Source: Larix sibirica (taxonomy: Eukaryota > Streptophyta > Pinopsida > Pinales > Pinaceae). Taken from it: a stretch of 16,883 nucleotides of DNA. The stretch covers positions 18,711 through 35,593 of the forward strand of contig NWUY0300030187.1 of assembly GCA_004151065.3 (NCBI GenBank), in the 5' to 3' direction. The notes under the pieces are model-generated. The model was not told where the DNA came from and did no database searches. It saw only the letters and a list, made by a program, of their open reading frames with translations. Below, in pieces: positions 1 through 9,100 of this stretch. The position numbers and the translations under genes were made by a program. Within the stretch, counting starts at the first letter, position 1; every line of letters begins with the position of its first letter.

Positions 1-15
1 ATAGTATATGGTAAA

Positions 16-98
16 GTTGAGCCTGGTGGAATTTAAAAAATGGTTGGAGATAAAGTAAATATAGATAAAATCGTTGAGTCTGGTTGACTTTAAAAAAT
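16..98. repeat. Diverged direct repeat, period 57 bp
   Basis: Positions 16-41 and 73-98 align without gaps over 26 bases with three mismatches. Both begin GTTGAG and end TTTAAAAAAT. This is a short local duplication with no assigned function. Confidence 0.55.
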
Positions 99-458
99 CA
101 CCGGTAGAGTGTTTTCATGGTCGTCTCGATAATATATGGCTGATGATACAACATTCCCACAACATCAACGAAACTCTAATACTCCAACTTGGTAGTGGGA
201 ATCGTGTTCGACGGTCTTGATGCATAAGAGATGAGAATCGTCTCTGTTGAATCAAGGATGGTAATGGACGGTCGAAAAGAATTTCGGATGCAAACAAATG
301 ATAACCCCGGGGATAAAAATCCATGTCAGAGCCGTCGTATGTTTTTTATCTAATGCAAAACTTTCGTCGAATCTCTTTCGTGTAAATCCACGTTAAAGTC
401 ATCATTTTTCGCCCATGTGGAAAGGCCAGTTGGATGATTACTGCAAATGATTATACCT

Positions 459-510
459 GATCATCATTATTCATATATTTGATATAAACACTCGGATCAT
501 CATTATTCAT
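459..510. repeat. 16-bp direct repeat
   Basis: GATCATCATTATTCAT occurs at 459-474 and again, identical, at 495-510, a spacing of 36 bp. The second copy lies in the loop of the hairpin at 486-530 and overlaps the last two bases of its left arm. Confidence 0.8.
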
Positions 511-530
511 GTGCAAAGGTCCGAGTGTTT
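486..530. repeat. Perfect 11-bp inverted repeat (hairpin)
   Basis: AAACACTCGGA at 486-496 is the exact reverse complement of TCCGAGTGTTT at 520-530, with a 23-base loop. It lies just upstream of the first recognisable LINE-1 sequence. No T-run follows it, and a bacterial-type terminator would not be expected in a plant. It could be the remnant of a small inverted-repeat element or a chance hairpin in flanking DNA. Confidence 0.7.
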
Positions 531-599
531 ACTATTCGCATTCATGTTCGAAAAAGTGGCAGGGTCGACAACCGGATATTTTTAGTTAAGTTCTGGTGA

Positions 600-899
600 T
601 GGAGAGGGATCAATGGAGATGAGATGGAAATGGGGGATTTGGATCTGGATGGCATAGAAGATTCCTGCAGAAAGTAGGATGTCCATTCTATTCCAGACAA
701 AAAACTACAAATTCTAAAAGAGGCTATCCTTAAAGTCAAACCTACTATGGGTCTTGGTATTGGATCTTTAAAGCTTAAAGAAACCAGACGTAAACATAAA
801 GAGGGAGGAACGAAGAGGGGAAGAAAGACTAAACGAGAATGGATTGGAGAAGTTGGGGCTCAGCTGGTGGATTTAGGACAGTACCCCACAATTCAATAG
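600..899 (+). pseudogene. LINE-1 ORF1, 3' remnant (basic C-terminal tail)
   Basis: The frame running through 621 to the TAG at 897-899 reads an acidic block (GDLDLDGIED), one internal TAG near 651, then a lysine/arginine-rich linker and the ending GEVGAQLVDLGQYPTIQ. From memory of plant LINEs, an acidic GDLDLDGIE-type block followed by a basic tail and a QYPTI-like end closes ORF1 of this subgroup. ORF1 proteins bind element RNA. The nucleic-acid-binding front half (DUF4283 and zinc knuckle, as kept in LINE-2) is absent here. The ORF2 start lies 29 bases downstream of the stop. Moderate confidence because only the tail is left. Confidence 0.6.
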
Positions 900-928
900 G
901 TCTTACTCTCTATAAGATATCTTTCCTA

Positions 929-1618
929 ATGAAGATGCTATATTCATGGAATATTTGGGGATCCAGTGGCCCTCAAAAAATTAAATCTTTGAAAAGGAAG
1001 ATCTTAATGGAGAAATCGTCTATAGTCTTTTTACAAGAAACTAAATGCTCTGAGGAACATTTGAAAGTTAAGGCTAGAAATTTTTGCAGGGGAAGTCAGA
1101 TTATGGTGCTTGACGCAGTTGGACAAGCAGGTGGCCTGGCGATCCTTTGGGACACCAGACAGATCCATGTAGACAATTTTGTTTTGAGAACTTTTAGTCT
1201 GTCGGCTGAGTTCCACATCCTGGGAACCATTGCTCAGGGAATCATTACGAATGTTTATGGTCCTAGCAGCCATCCCCTTAAAAGACACTTCCTCACTACT
1301 CTGAACATAATGAGGGGGGATTTTGTAGGGAAACATTGGATTATTGAAGGAGATTTCAACCTAATCCACAATCTCACAGATAAAAAAGGAGGCGAAAGAG
1401 CTCTAACTCAAGAGAGTATTATGTTTGATGAATTTATTGAGTCTAGTCACCTGGTAGATATAGCTATGGGTAATGGTGACCTTACTTGGAATAATAGAAG
1501 AGGAGGGGAACATCAAGTAACAGCCTGACTAGACATGTTCCTAATTTCTGAGAGCATTATGTTGTTTGGCGGGGCTTTGGTTTCACGGTCACTCCCAGCG
1601 GTGGGATCGGACCACTAG
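929..1618 (+). pseudogene. LINE-1 endonuclease domain (exo_endo_phos type)
   Basis: An apurinic-type endonuclease nicks target DNA to prime reverse transcription. Visible motifs are WNIWG near the start (the Asn of the family), FLQETKCS (catalytic Glu), EGDFN at 1346-1360 (the Asp/Asn pair) and SDH at 1607-1615 (C-terminal Asp-His). All catalytic positions are thus retained at codon level. The reading is broken by TGA at 1526, where a conserved RLD(R/M) segment continues afterwards as LDMFL, and by TAG directly after SDH at 1616. About 230 residues is normal for this domain. Confidence 0.85.
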
Positions 1619-1679
1619 CCGATTACTCTAGTGTGGAGTAACATAGGGATCAAGGCGAAAAGGTCGTTTCGTTTTGAGC

Positions 1680-3540
1680 AGTTTTGGCTAACTCGTCCTG
1701 AATTTCAAGCCCAAATGGAGACCTAGTGGCAATCATTGATTCCCCCCCAAGGTACAAGGATGTATCAATTCCAACAGAAATTGAAATCTCTCAAGTTAAA
1801 ACTAAAAACTTGGAATAAAGAAGTCTTTGGTAATATTTTTCATGAAAAATCCAAGTTGGAACAACAAATGGAAGAAATCTAGAAAAAACATTATGACAGA
1901 GGGCCTTACAGAGGATCTCTATCACAGAGAAAAATTTGTTTCTAAGCAACTCAATGAACGAGAAAAGCAAGAGGAAATTCTATGGAAACAAAAGTCGTTA
2001 AACCATTGGTTGAAAGAAGGGGATAGGAATACCAAATTCTTTCACCGATCAACCATTCAACAGAGGCATCATAACCGTATAATCAATCTGAGAACTCAAT
2101 ATGGACAAGTTTTTGATACACATGAGGACATTGGAAAGGAACTGATCTCCCACTTTAAATCTCTGCTTACAAAACCAAATACTGAAAGGGCTCAGGCTAT
2201 CATGGATATACAAAGGGTCATCCCTAGGCTGGTCACAATAGAGTAAAATGAGATGCTAGTAAGGCCGGTAGCGATGCAGGAAGTGGAGGAAGCAATAAAC
2301 CAAATGGAATACAGCAAAGCCCCAAGTCCTGATGGTTTCACTACAATTTTGTTTCACCATTTTTGGGATCTTATCAAGCATGAAGTCTGGGAAGTTGTGG
2401 AGGAATCCAAGAGAATGCAAGGAGTTTTTCTGGCTCTTAACTCCACCTTTCTAACTTTGTTGCCAAAAACTGCAATGGCTGACAAACCAGGTATGTTCAT
2501 ACCTATAGCTTTGTGCAATATTATCTATAAAATCATCACTAAAGTTCTGGCCAACCATCTTAAAACCATTCTTCCTTCACTGATCTCTATGGAACAATCG
2601 AGGTTCATGGAAGGGAGATAAATTTTGGATGGGATAATTTTAGCCCATGAAGTGTTACACTCCCTCAAAGTGACTAAAAATGTAGGAATGATGCTGGAAC
2701 TTGATCTTTCTAAAGCTTATGATAAGCTCAATTGGAAATTCATGAAGGTGATAATGACCTCCTTTGGTTTTGGAGACAGCTGGATTCACTGGATAGGCAA
2801 TCTGACTTCGTTGGCTTTCTTCTCCATATTTATTAATGGAAACCCTTTGGATGTTTTTAGACTATCGTGGGGTATTAGACAAGGAGATCCCATATCCATT
2901 TTCATTTTTGTTTTGATGAATGAAGGTCTGGGTTGTCTTATCTCCCATTTGGTAAACCAACAAACCCTCAAAGGCCTATGTTTCCTGCCTTATGAAAAAC
3001 CTTTGACTCATCAACAATTCATGGATGACATGCTCCTCATGGGTCATTATTCAGTTTAGGAAGCTACACAGCTGAAGAAATGCTTAAACCTATTCCTCAA
3101 AGCTTTTGGGCTAACCATTAATGAATACAAATCCTAGCTCTTCTTTTTCAACACCCCTCATATCACTCAAATAAATATCCTTCGTATCTTGGGCTTCCAA
3201 CGGAGCTCCCTTCTGTCCAAATACCTTGGAGCCCCTCTAACAGTCTCTATTTTAAAAAAGGTTTCATGGGAAGAGCTTCTAAAAAAATGAAGGATAAATT
3301 GTCGGGTTGGACTCTGCGAGCTCTAAATTTCCTTGGCAGACTGGTTCTAGTGAAGTCTGTCTTACAGGAAATGTCGTTCTATTTATTCTCAATGATGAAA
3401 GAAATTTGCGGTATCCAAAGATATTTCCTATGGGATAGCACTACGGATCATCATAAATGGACCCTAGTAGACTGGGAAACTCTCTCTAAGCACAAGAAAT
3501 ATGGGGGTCTGGGCTTACGCGATCCTGAAGGGCGAAAGTA
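1680..3540 (+). pseudogene. LINE-1 linker and reverse transcriptase domain (RVT_1)
   Basis: After a charged linker with WLKEGDRNTKFFHRS (the usual block before LINE reverse transcriptases), the polymerase motifs follow: AINQMEYSKAPSPDG, LDLSKAYDKLNW with the motif A Asp at 2703-2705, WGIRQGDP, and FMDD at 3018-3029. FADD or FVDD is usual, so the Met at the second position is a variant. Thumb motifs KYLGAPL and LSGWTLRALNFLGRLVLVKSVLQ are present, then GGLGLRDPE at the end. The frame is phase 3 from about 1890 to 3280 and phase 2 on either side. Stops at 2244, 2619, 3057 and about 3135 interrupt it. Confidence 0.9.
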
Positions 3541-4671
3541 TGGTGGAGATAGATCTCCATACATATGAACCTTGGGAAAGTTTCTGGAGCAGTAAATACA
3601 TGCCGGAAGTACCTCAACAAAACCAGATCAAAATTGATGGACCAGAAGTGGGATCTCATATCTAGAAGATGGCGTGAGCTGGGAGGACTTTAATACAAAA
3701 GCACAGTTTATGGGAAGCTAGGGAAGGATCTTCGACCAAGTTATGGATAGACTCTTGGCAACAACAGCCAACACTCCAGAGTATTATGACAAATCTCCAT
3801 GCCCCTCGACTTCTTCAAGAGCAAAGTTGGAGAACAATCAAACACTATTGGTAGGGGGGGTAAATGACCATGGATTTCGAAAATGGAAACCGCTTGAATG
3901 GTGGAAAGAGAATTATGGTAATGAGGAAGGGGAAACGATTCATGAACAACTCTATCACAGGAAGATAAAATACCAGGAAGTCCTTGATATTATTTGATGG
4001 GGTTATTCCAATAAGGGATGTTTCTCCCTAAAGGAAGCTTACTCTCTGTTGGTTTTGACTGAGGATTAGTCACCGATATGTGAATGGAAGAAACTGTGGT
4101 CAAACAACGTATCGCCCAAAATAACTTTGTTCCTAAAAGGTCGTATCTTGACTTGGTACAACCTAATGAAACAGGGGTTTGCAGGACCATCCTTCTGCAT
4201 TATGTGTGGAGAAAACACTAAAACAATAGCACACCTCCTCAACACCTACAGTTTCATCTTAGACCTATGGAATCGAGGAGCAGCGTTCTTTCATACAAAT
4301 GACAGGGTCCAAACAAACCCTGCTACTTTGATCAAAGATTGGAGAGACAAACCCTTTCAGGGTCGAATCCCTAATAGAATCTGGCAGTTGTTCTCGGGTT
4401 TCCTCCTTTGTGAAACTTGGAAGGAACTTAACAAGAGAATTTTCATAGGAAGATGTCAGGAACAACAATTAGTTTGGGATCATAGGATAAAAGATATTAA
4501 TGAAACCCTATATTTATCTCCCTGGAACGAGCAAGAAATGCTAATTCTAGAAAATGAGAAAGTCCTTTTGTGTACTTGGGGAGTGATGAACCTTCCAGTA
4601 TTCATAGTCTGTGTTCAACAAAGGCAGCACCCCTATGATAACCCAACAATCTGCTTCTGCCACTGCCTAGA
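3531..4671 (+). pseudogene. LINE-1 ORF2 C-terminal region with zf-RVT zinc finger
   Basis: After RDPE the expected WWRW-type segment is missing and the sequence resumes in another frame (GESMVEIDLHTYEPWESFW), which suggests an internal deletion near 3530. Downstream the usual LINE order is seen: LWIDSWQQQP, then after the G7 run FRKWKPLEWW, then FSLKEAYSLL, and then the zf-RVT finger. The finger has Cys at 4196 and 4205 and His at 4232, but the last ligand position (4247) reads Tyr (TAC) where Cys is expected. This finger is thought to help ORF2 hold nucleic acid. A proline-rich stretch (PLPR) leads directly into RNase H. Confidence 0.75.
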
Positions 4672-5289
4672 TGGATAAAGCTTAATTTCGATGGCACCTC
4701 AAAAGGAAACCTGGGCGAGGCAAGTTATGGAGGAGTATTTTGAAACGAGCAGGAAAAGTTGTAGGGAACCTTCTATGGTTACTTAGGTCTGGAAACAAAC
4801 AATGAGGCAGAGATCGAAGCGCTTCTGTAGCGTCTGGGTATGGAAAAAATACGTGATTACAAAAGACTCCAAATCGAAGGGGATTCGCAGGTGGTGTTGC
4901 AGATTGCTACCAAATTATAACACGGTTCCCAAACTCATAAGGTGGCGAGTTCCTGGCATCTAGACTACTGCATACTCTTCCTTGGAGAAATCCTGATGTC
5001 AGTTAATGATGTGACGTTTCACCACATTCATCACCAAGCTAACGGCCTAGAAGATCGGCTCACCAACCAAGGAATGGATTGCAGTACAGCTGGATGGGGA
5101 GGCATGTTAGTTGGCATGCTTGAGGAAACGTGCCTTTTAGATTGCATGTAGATAGAAAGAGCGAAACTGAAGGTTCAAGACCCACTTTTCGACCTCGGGG
5201 CCCTAAATTTAATCCAAGTGGCATCATGTCCTACAGTATTCCCATTATTAGAAGTAGGAGGATCTTTGGCCCGAAGTTACTACAAATGA
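4672..5289 (+). pseudogene. LINE-1 RNase H domain, C-terminal in ORF2
   Basis: RNase H degrades RNA in RNA-DNA hybrids. The domain opens WIKLNFDGTSKG with catalytic Asp at 4690, then NNEAE with Glu at 4810, EGDSQ with Asp at 4882, and HHIHHQANGLEDRL with the last Asp at 5053. The family pattern there is N-x-x-A-D; here Ala has become Glu, while the Asp is kept. Stops lie at 4741, 4762, near 4828 and near 4918. The frame ends at TAG 5149-5151, but the same frame stays open to TGA at 5287, so the original end may be the later one. Plant L1 elements are known to carry such an RNase H, described as archaea-like. Confidence 0.85.
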
Positions 5290-5306
5290 GTGTGATCACT
5301 CAATAA

Positions 5307-6077
5307 ATCCATTTGGAGGCTGATAATTATCACTGCAGGATGCAGGGGTGTGTGAAGAAGATGAAAAAGGCGCTTCCCACGATTTTGCTGAGGAAATCCA
5401 TCCGGTAAAGGAGGTATGGCAAGGTCGAAAAGGATGAAGGAAGTACTAGCAGTGCCTTAATTTGGATGATAGTCATTATGGTATTTAGTGGGCCTCTTCC
5501 TATTAAGCCACATCTCCTACAGTGCTCCATACGTTCACTCCAATTCTTTGCAACATTTGTTTCCTTTCCTAAGCTCTCTATTTCTCATCTCTGGGAAGGA
5601 TTTGGGAGGAAGGGAAAGAGGATTATGTCTTGAAGAGGCCGAATGGCGAGGGTGGTTCTGGAAGAATAGGGGGATCCTACTCATGATCAATAGCGAGCGG
5701 CAACCACAACCACTTTCTTTCGCAGGAATGTACCACCGGAAACCCAGAGGGAAATCGAAGAAATTGAGCATAATCTATGGTTGAGAGTGGGGGAGGAAGA
5801 ACCCTCACCAGAGGTAGCAGCAATGTCAGACTGGATCCAAGATCCCAACAACACCATAGGTAGAATGTCTCTATATCACCATGTGTTGTTTATGTACTGG
5901 ATCACAAAGACCATGATAGCAAGAGCCATGGGGGGCACGACTGATTTCTTATCCCATTCTTAGATGTTCAAAGACCATGATGAGGACTCCAGGTTCATGC
6001 ACATGAAACTGGATGCGATTGTTGAACATCTCGGTGTCTCCCACCTGTCGAATCTGCAAGCAAAGGCCCCTGCTTGA
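5307..6077 (+). pseudogene. Decayed open frame downstream of RNase H in LINE-1, unknown function
   Basis: One frame runs for 256 codons after a TAA at 5304 to the TGA at 6075 with only five internal stops (5406, 5631, 5667, 5691, 5961) and no frame change. I roughly expect about 14 stops for random sequence of this composition. The longest clean runs are 5409-5630 and 5694-5960. The second is glutamate-rich at its start (NVPPETQREIEEIEHNLW), then reads SDWIQDPNNTIGRMSLYHH and a hydrophobic stretch. I recognise no domain. It could be a lost third ORF or ORF2 extension, a captured host fragment, or non-coding 3' UTR that is open by chance. The overlapping frame at 5488-5784 is also open for 98 codons, which weakens the case. 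Confidence 0.35.
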
Positions 6078-6587
6078 GGGACAACTTCCACACAGGTGGA
6101 CAAAGCTTATCTGCCAACGATGAACTCGGAGAAAAATGTTTCTACACAGTCTAATGTCAATCTCCTCTCTGGTTAACACTGGGCTTTCAAATGTTATTTG
6201 GTAGTCTGTTGTCTTCTCCTTATGTTAGTAGAATATGCTAGTCTTATTATCAAACTATGCCCATATATCGGGTCGGTTGGTTACTGTCTTTTCTTCTCGG
6301 TATTATTATTTTGGATTGATGGCCCAATGTTTTGTATTTGAAACTGGACTCATAGGAATGGGATCTTCATAGTCCGATAGGGTTGTTTTCGGTGTCGGTC
6401 TGTTTGGATGTCTGCTCTATAACGGTCTCAGGGGATAATAGTAGTCATGAGAATTTTTTCCATATGCAGCGTACTTGAACAGGTACTTGTTTCTGAAATG
6501 TACTGCAAGAAGGTGTCTGATGTAAATGTTTTGCCTGTATATAATATATAAAGTTCTCCTTTTTAACTTAAAAATAAAAATAAAAAT
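6078..6587 (+). other. LINE-1 3' UTR and simple-sequence tail
   Basis: No coding sequence is seen. The stretch becomes T/G-rich toward its end (TGTAAATG, TGTATATAATATATAAAG), as plant LINE 3' UTRs often do, and closes with three perfect TAAAAA units at 6569-6586. Simple tails of this kind mark the 3' end of a non-LTR element. The composition turns strongly AT-rich immediately after, supporting a boundary here. Confidence 0.6.
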
Positions 6588-7083
6588 TGGTTATTAATAA
6601 GAAAATGATAAAATAATTTGTTATTAATAAAAAATAAAAAATATAATCTATAATGTTTAGAATTAAATAGCACATTATAAATAAACATCTAATCAAATAA
6701 AAACTTATAAACTAACAAATAACCATCATACAAATTATAAACTAACATATAAGCACAACATTGTTTTATAGATGTGCTAATAGTATTAACCATACAACAT
6801 TATCTCTATGGTTAATAATATAATAACACATTATAACCAAGCATTTATTAGCTTTCATTCACCTAACCTTATTATTTAATTAGTTATGATTAAACATAGC
6901 TAGACATCCCTAATTGTAATCCCTAAATGTAATAAAAAACCTAACCTTATTATTTAATTAATTATGATTAAACATAGCCAAACATCCCTAATTGTAATAA
7001 AAATTGTGTTGATTGACTTTGTTGTTTACATACTTTATGGCCAAAATGCATAATGAATGGGATTTAAACATGGTTAACCATAA
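6588..7083. other. AT-rich intergenic DNA with short duplications
   Basis: No gene or element with recognisable ends is seen. TTATTAATAA recurs at the start, and a TTATAAACTAACA motif recurs with about 30-bp spacing near 6705 and 6735. A 78-bp-period duplication at 6861-6997 is listed separately. Confidence 0.6.
6861..6997. repeat. Tandem duplication, period 78 bp
   Basis: ACCTAACCTTATTATTTAAT at 6861 recurs at 6939, and about 59 bases of each copy match with only a few differences (AGTTATG against AATTATG, GCTAGAC against GCCAAAC). The remaining bases of the first period (about 6920-6938) have no counterpart in the second copy. This is a recent local duplication in non-coding DNA. Confidence 0.8.
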
Positions 7084-8280
7084 TTAGCCATGGAAGAATG
7101 TCACAATGCACCCCTTGTAAAATGTAGCAATATGACATAGACCATTTTAAATCACTTGGCTTATGTCCAATGTGACATAACCCTTGATGAATGCCACAAT
7201 GCAACATAACCCTTGATGAACATGTGTCATAACCAATGAGGAAATTCATAATGTGACATACTGCCTTATGAATGACACATTGTGATGTAACCATTAAGTA
7301 ACATAGCAAGTCGACGTAAGTAAGTTGAGATGAACATTGAAAGAAATATAACCATATTTTATACTTATTTATGTCACATTGTCACATAATCAACCATCCA
7401 TAGTTCATCATAGTGTGACATAATCCTTGAAGACTGTCACAATGTGATGTAACCAATATTTAACATAGCAAGTTGGCATAAGTCAACCAATATTAACATC
7501 AAAATAAATACACATATTATAAACTTCTATGTGTGACAATTCCATGTAACATTGCAAGATATATTAACGCAACACAATCCAACATAACCATTGAAGAATG
7601 TAACAATCCAACCTCACCATAAAGAACATCATAATGTGACATAACCATTGAAGAATACAGTAATGTGACATAGTTCTTCATTAATGTTGCAATGTGACAA
7701 AACCATTAATGAACATAACATGTAAGCATTTCTTAACCTAGATGAACATTGCAAGATATATAACCATATTCGAAACCTCTTAGTGTCACAATGTAACATG
7801 ACCCTAGACAAACATCATAATGTCTCATAACCATTTTGGAATGTCGCAATGTGACACACTCCTTGGTGAATGTCACAATGTGATATAATCATTAAGTACC
7901 ATAGGATGTTGACATAAACCAATCGATATGATAATCAAAATAGATATAACCATATTATAAACATGATTGTGTTGGAGTGTCACATAATTAGCCCTCAAAA
8001 GTTCATAAAAATATAATAAATTCGACATAATAATAAATTCAACATTATGGATTCAAGATAATAAATTTGACATTATAAATTCCACATAATCCTAAATGAA
8101 TTGTAAAATGTGACATGAACCTTTTTTCAAGTTTGACATAACCCTTGATCAATATCGTAATGTGACATAACCCTTGATGAACATCACAATGTGACTTAAC
8201 CCTTGATGAATGTCGTAATGCAACATAACCCTGACAAATGTCGCAATGTGACATAACCCTTGATGAACATTGCAAATTTG
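7084..8280. repeat. Degenerate minisatellite field with a 29-bp core
   Basis: About 1.2 kb is built from diverged copies of a unit close to CATAACCCTTGATGAA plus CATCACAATGTGA. Many copies hold the imperfect palindrome TGTCACAATGTGACA or a near variant. Between groups of core copies a second module of about 100-115 bp recurs near 7283, 7444, 7694 and 7872, with shared blocks such as AACATAGCAAGT and ATATAACCATATT. Open frames on the minus strand here (7064-7309, 7629-7811, 8045-8275) read repetitive peptides such as SHCD-x-HQGLCHI and are best explained by the repeat, not by a gene. Confidence 0.8.
8137..8280. repeat. Best-preserved 29-bp tandem array, five units
   Basis: Units run 8137-8165, 8166-8194, 8195-8223, 8224-8251 (28 bp) and 8252-8280. 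Each begins CATAACCCT or CTTAACCCT, and most end AATGTGA. Units vary at several positions, so the array is old. It is contiguous, with no unique spacers. Confidence 0.85.
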
Positions 8281-8946
8281 ACCCTTAATTTCTGGTATAC
8301 GCTAACATAAGTGTGAAACAATAATATAATTTTGTAATATTTTTTTGTTGGTAGATATCTTTCAATTTTTTGCACTTAGATTATCTCCCATTTTTTTTGT
8401 CTCAACAAATATGGACTATACAATATGAATAAAATGGTCCTCCATAATTAATCATAATCATCAACATTGAGGAATTTAATAATTCCAAAATCAAATTTAT
8501 TTGCGTAGTTTACACTATTTATCATAAAAATCAAATTTATTTAATTTTATATCATTAATATTGTTTTACATTGCTTATTTATAAATTTCGCATTGCTTAT
8601 TTATAAAATTATAAAATTAGTCCATACCAAATTAGTATTTCGATTTTTTGGTAACATTTTATTGATATTTATTCTTAATTAATAGTTTGAATAAATAAAT
8701 TTTAATTTAAGTTATTGTATTTAAAAAAGTGGATTGCAACCTAAAGTTGAGCATACATGAGACTTGTAAAATTGAAACAGTTAACTTTTGAAAAGTCTTC
8801 CATAAATTATTGTAAATTATAATTCTACTTAATTGTTAAAAACTAAAAACTTTTATAATAATACTTTCCCAAAAAATTAACCCATTTTAAAAAGATTTTT
8901 TCTACTCTATGTAAAATTATTTAACTTTAATAAATTCATTGTGAAA
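8281..8946. other. AT-rich DNA without recognisable features
   Basis: The stretch is very AT-rich with short poly-T and poly-A runs and scattered repeated words such as ATTGCTTATTTATAAA (twice near 8570-8605). I see no open frame with domain content, no RNA gene and no element ends. Confidence 0.6.
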
Positions 8947-9009
8947 ATAATTTATTACATCTAAAGAAACTAAATACGATAATTTATTACATCTAAAGAA
9001 ACTAAATAC
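8947..9009. repeat. Tandem pair, period 32 bp
   Basis: A 31-base segment starting ATAATTTATTACATC and ending ACTAAATAC is identical at 8947-8977 and 8979-9009. The perfect match suggests a young duplication. Confidence 0.9.
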
Positions 9010-9060
9010 AGTTAAACTTATAATGGAAAGGGAAAGGAAATAATATAACACTGGTAAATT

Positions 9061-9074
9061 AAAAAAAAAAAAAA
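9061..9074. repeat. A14 homopolymer
   Basis: Fourteen A residues in a row lie in AT-rich DNA. This could be the relic tail of a retroposed sequence on the plus strand, but no retroposon body can be recognised before it. It is a plain microsatellite on present evidence. Confidence 0.6.
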
Positions 9075-9100
9075 TTAAACACAGAACACCTATAATAATA

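Larger units (their letters stand above)
1..542. other. Non-coding left flank of LINE-1
   Basis: No convincing gene is seen. The only open frames are short and show no recognisable domain. Base composition is more balanced than in the AT-rich DNA after 6588. The stretch holds a diverged direct repeat (16-98), a 16-bp direct repeat (459-510) and a hairpin (486-530), listed separately. The left end of LINE-1 must lie near the right edge of this stretch but has no visible boundary, so part of it could still be element 5' sequence. Confidence 0.5.
929..5151 (+). pseudogene. LINE-1 ORF2 (endonuclease / reverse transcriptase / RNase H), broken
   Basis: This is the whole remnant of ORF2. I chose the ATG at 929 because the protein there opens MKMLYSWNIWG, the usual start of a plant LINE endonuclease; the in-frame ATG at 839 lies inside ORF1 sequence. 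The reading frame changes at an A6 run (1883-1888), returns at an A7 run (3281-3287), is disturbed near 3530, shifts at a G7 run (3854-3860) and changes again just before the RNase H at 4672. In-frame stops include those at 1526, 1616, 1880, 2244, 2619, 3057 and 3566. The product would nick the target site and reverse transcribe the element RNA at it. No intact protein can be made. Domain entries follow. Confidence 0.9.
543..6587 (+). mobile_element. LINE-1: decayed plant L1-type non-LTR retrotransposon
   Basis: The element carries, in order, the C-terminal part of ORF1, then ORF2 with endonuclease, reverse transcriptase, zf-RVT zinc finger and RNase H, then a long 3' region ending in three TAAAAA units (6569-6586). 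There are no LTRs, integrase or protease, so it is a LINE. Most of ORF1 is missing on the 5' side, which fits 5' truncation during target-primed reverse transcription, so the left boundary is approximate (about 480-620). Many stops, two A-run frameshifts and a probable internal deletion near 3530 make it non-autonomous. I found no target-site duplication. The RNase H-bearing organisation is known for one branch of plant L1 elements. Confidence 0.9.

Noticed and set aside
115-324. Minus-strand 69-codon open frame in the left flank
   Set aside because: No domain, no neighbouring exon signals that I can support, and the length is expected by chance.
5488-5784. 98-codon plus-strand open frame beginning MGLFLLSHISY, possible signal peptide
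   Set aside because: The hydrophobic start is suggestive, but it overlaps the longer decayed frame at 5307-6077, has no recognisable domain and lies within a decayed LINE.
543-6620. Target-site duplication for LINE-1
   Set aside because: I compared the bases after the (TAAAAA)3 tail with the first 620 bases and found only short matches such as AAATGATAA, which are not convincing.
7064-8275. Minus-strand open frames with repetitive Cys/His peptides (7064-7309, 7629-7811, 8045-8275)
   Set aside because: They follow the minisatellite unit, break where it drifts, and show no domain; the Cys/His pattern is a reading of the repeat.
8137-8280. CRISPR-like array with 29-bp repeats
   Set aside because: Units are directly contiguous with no unique spacers and sit in plant DNA, so this is a minisatellite.
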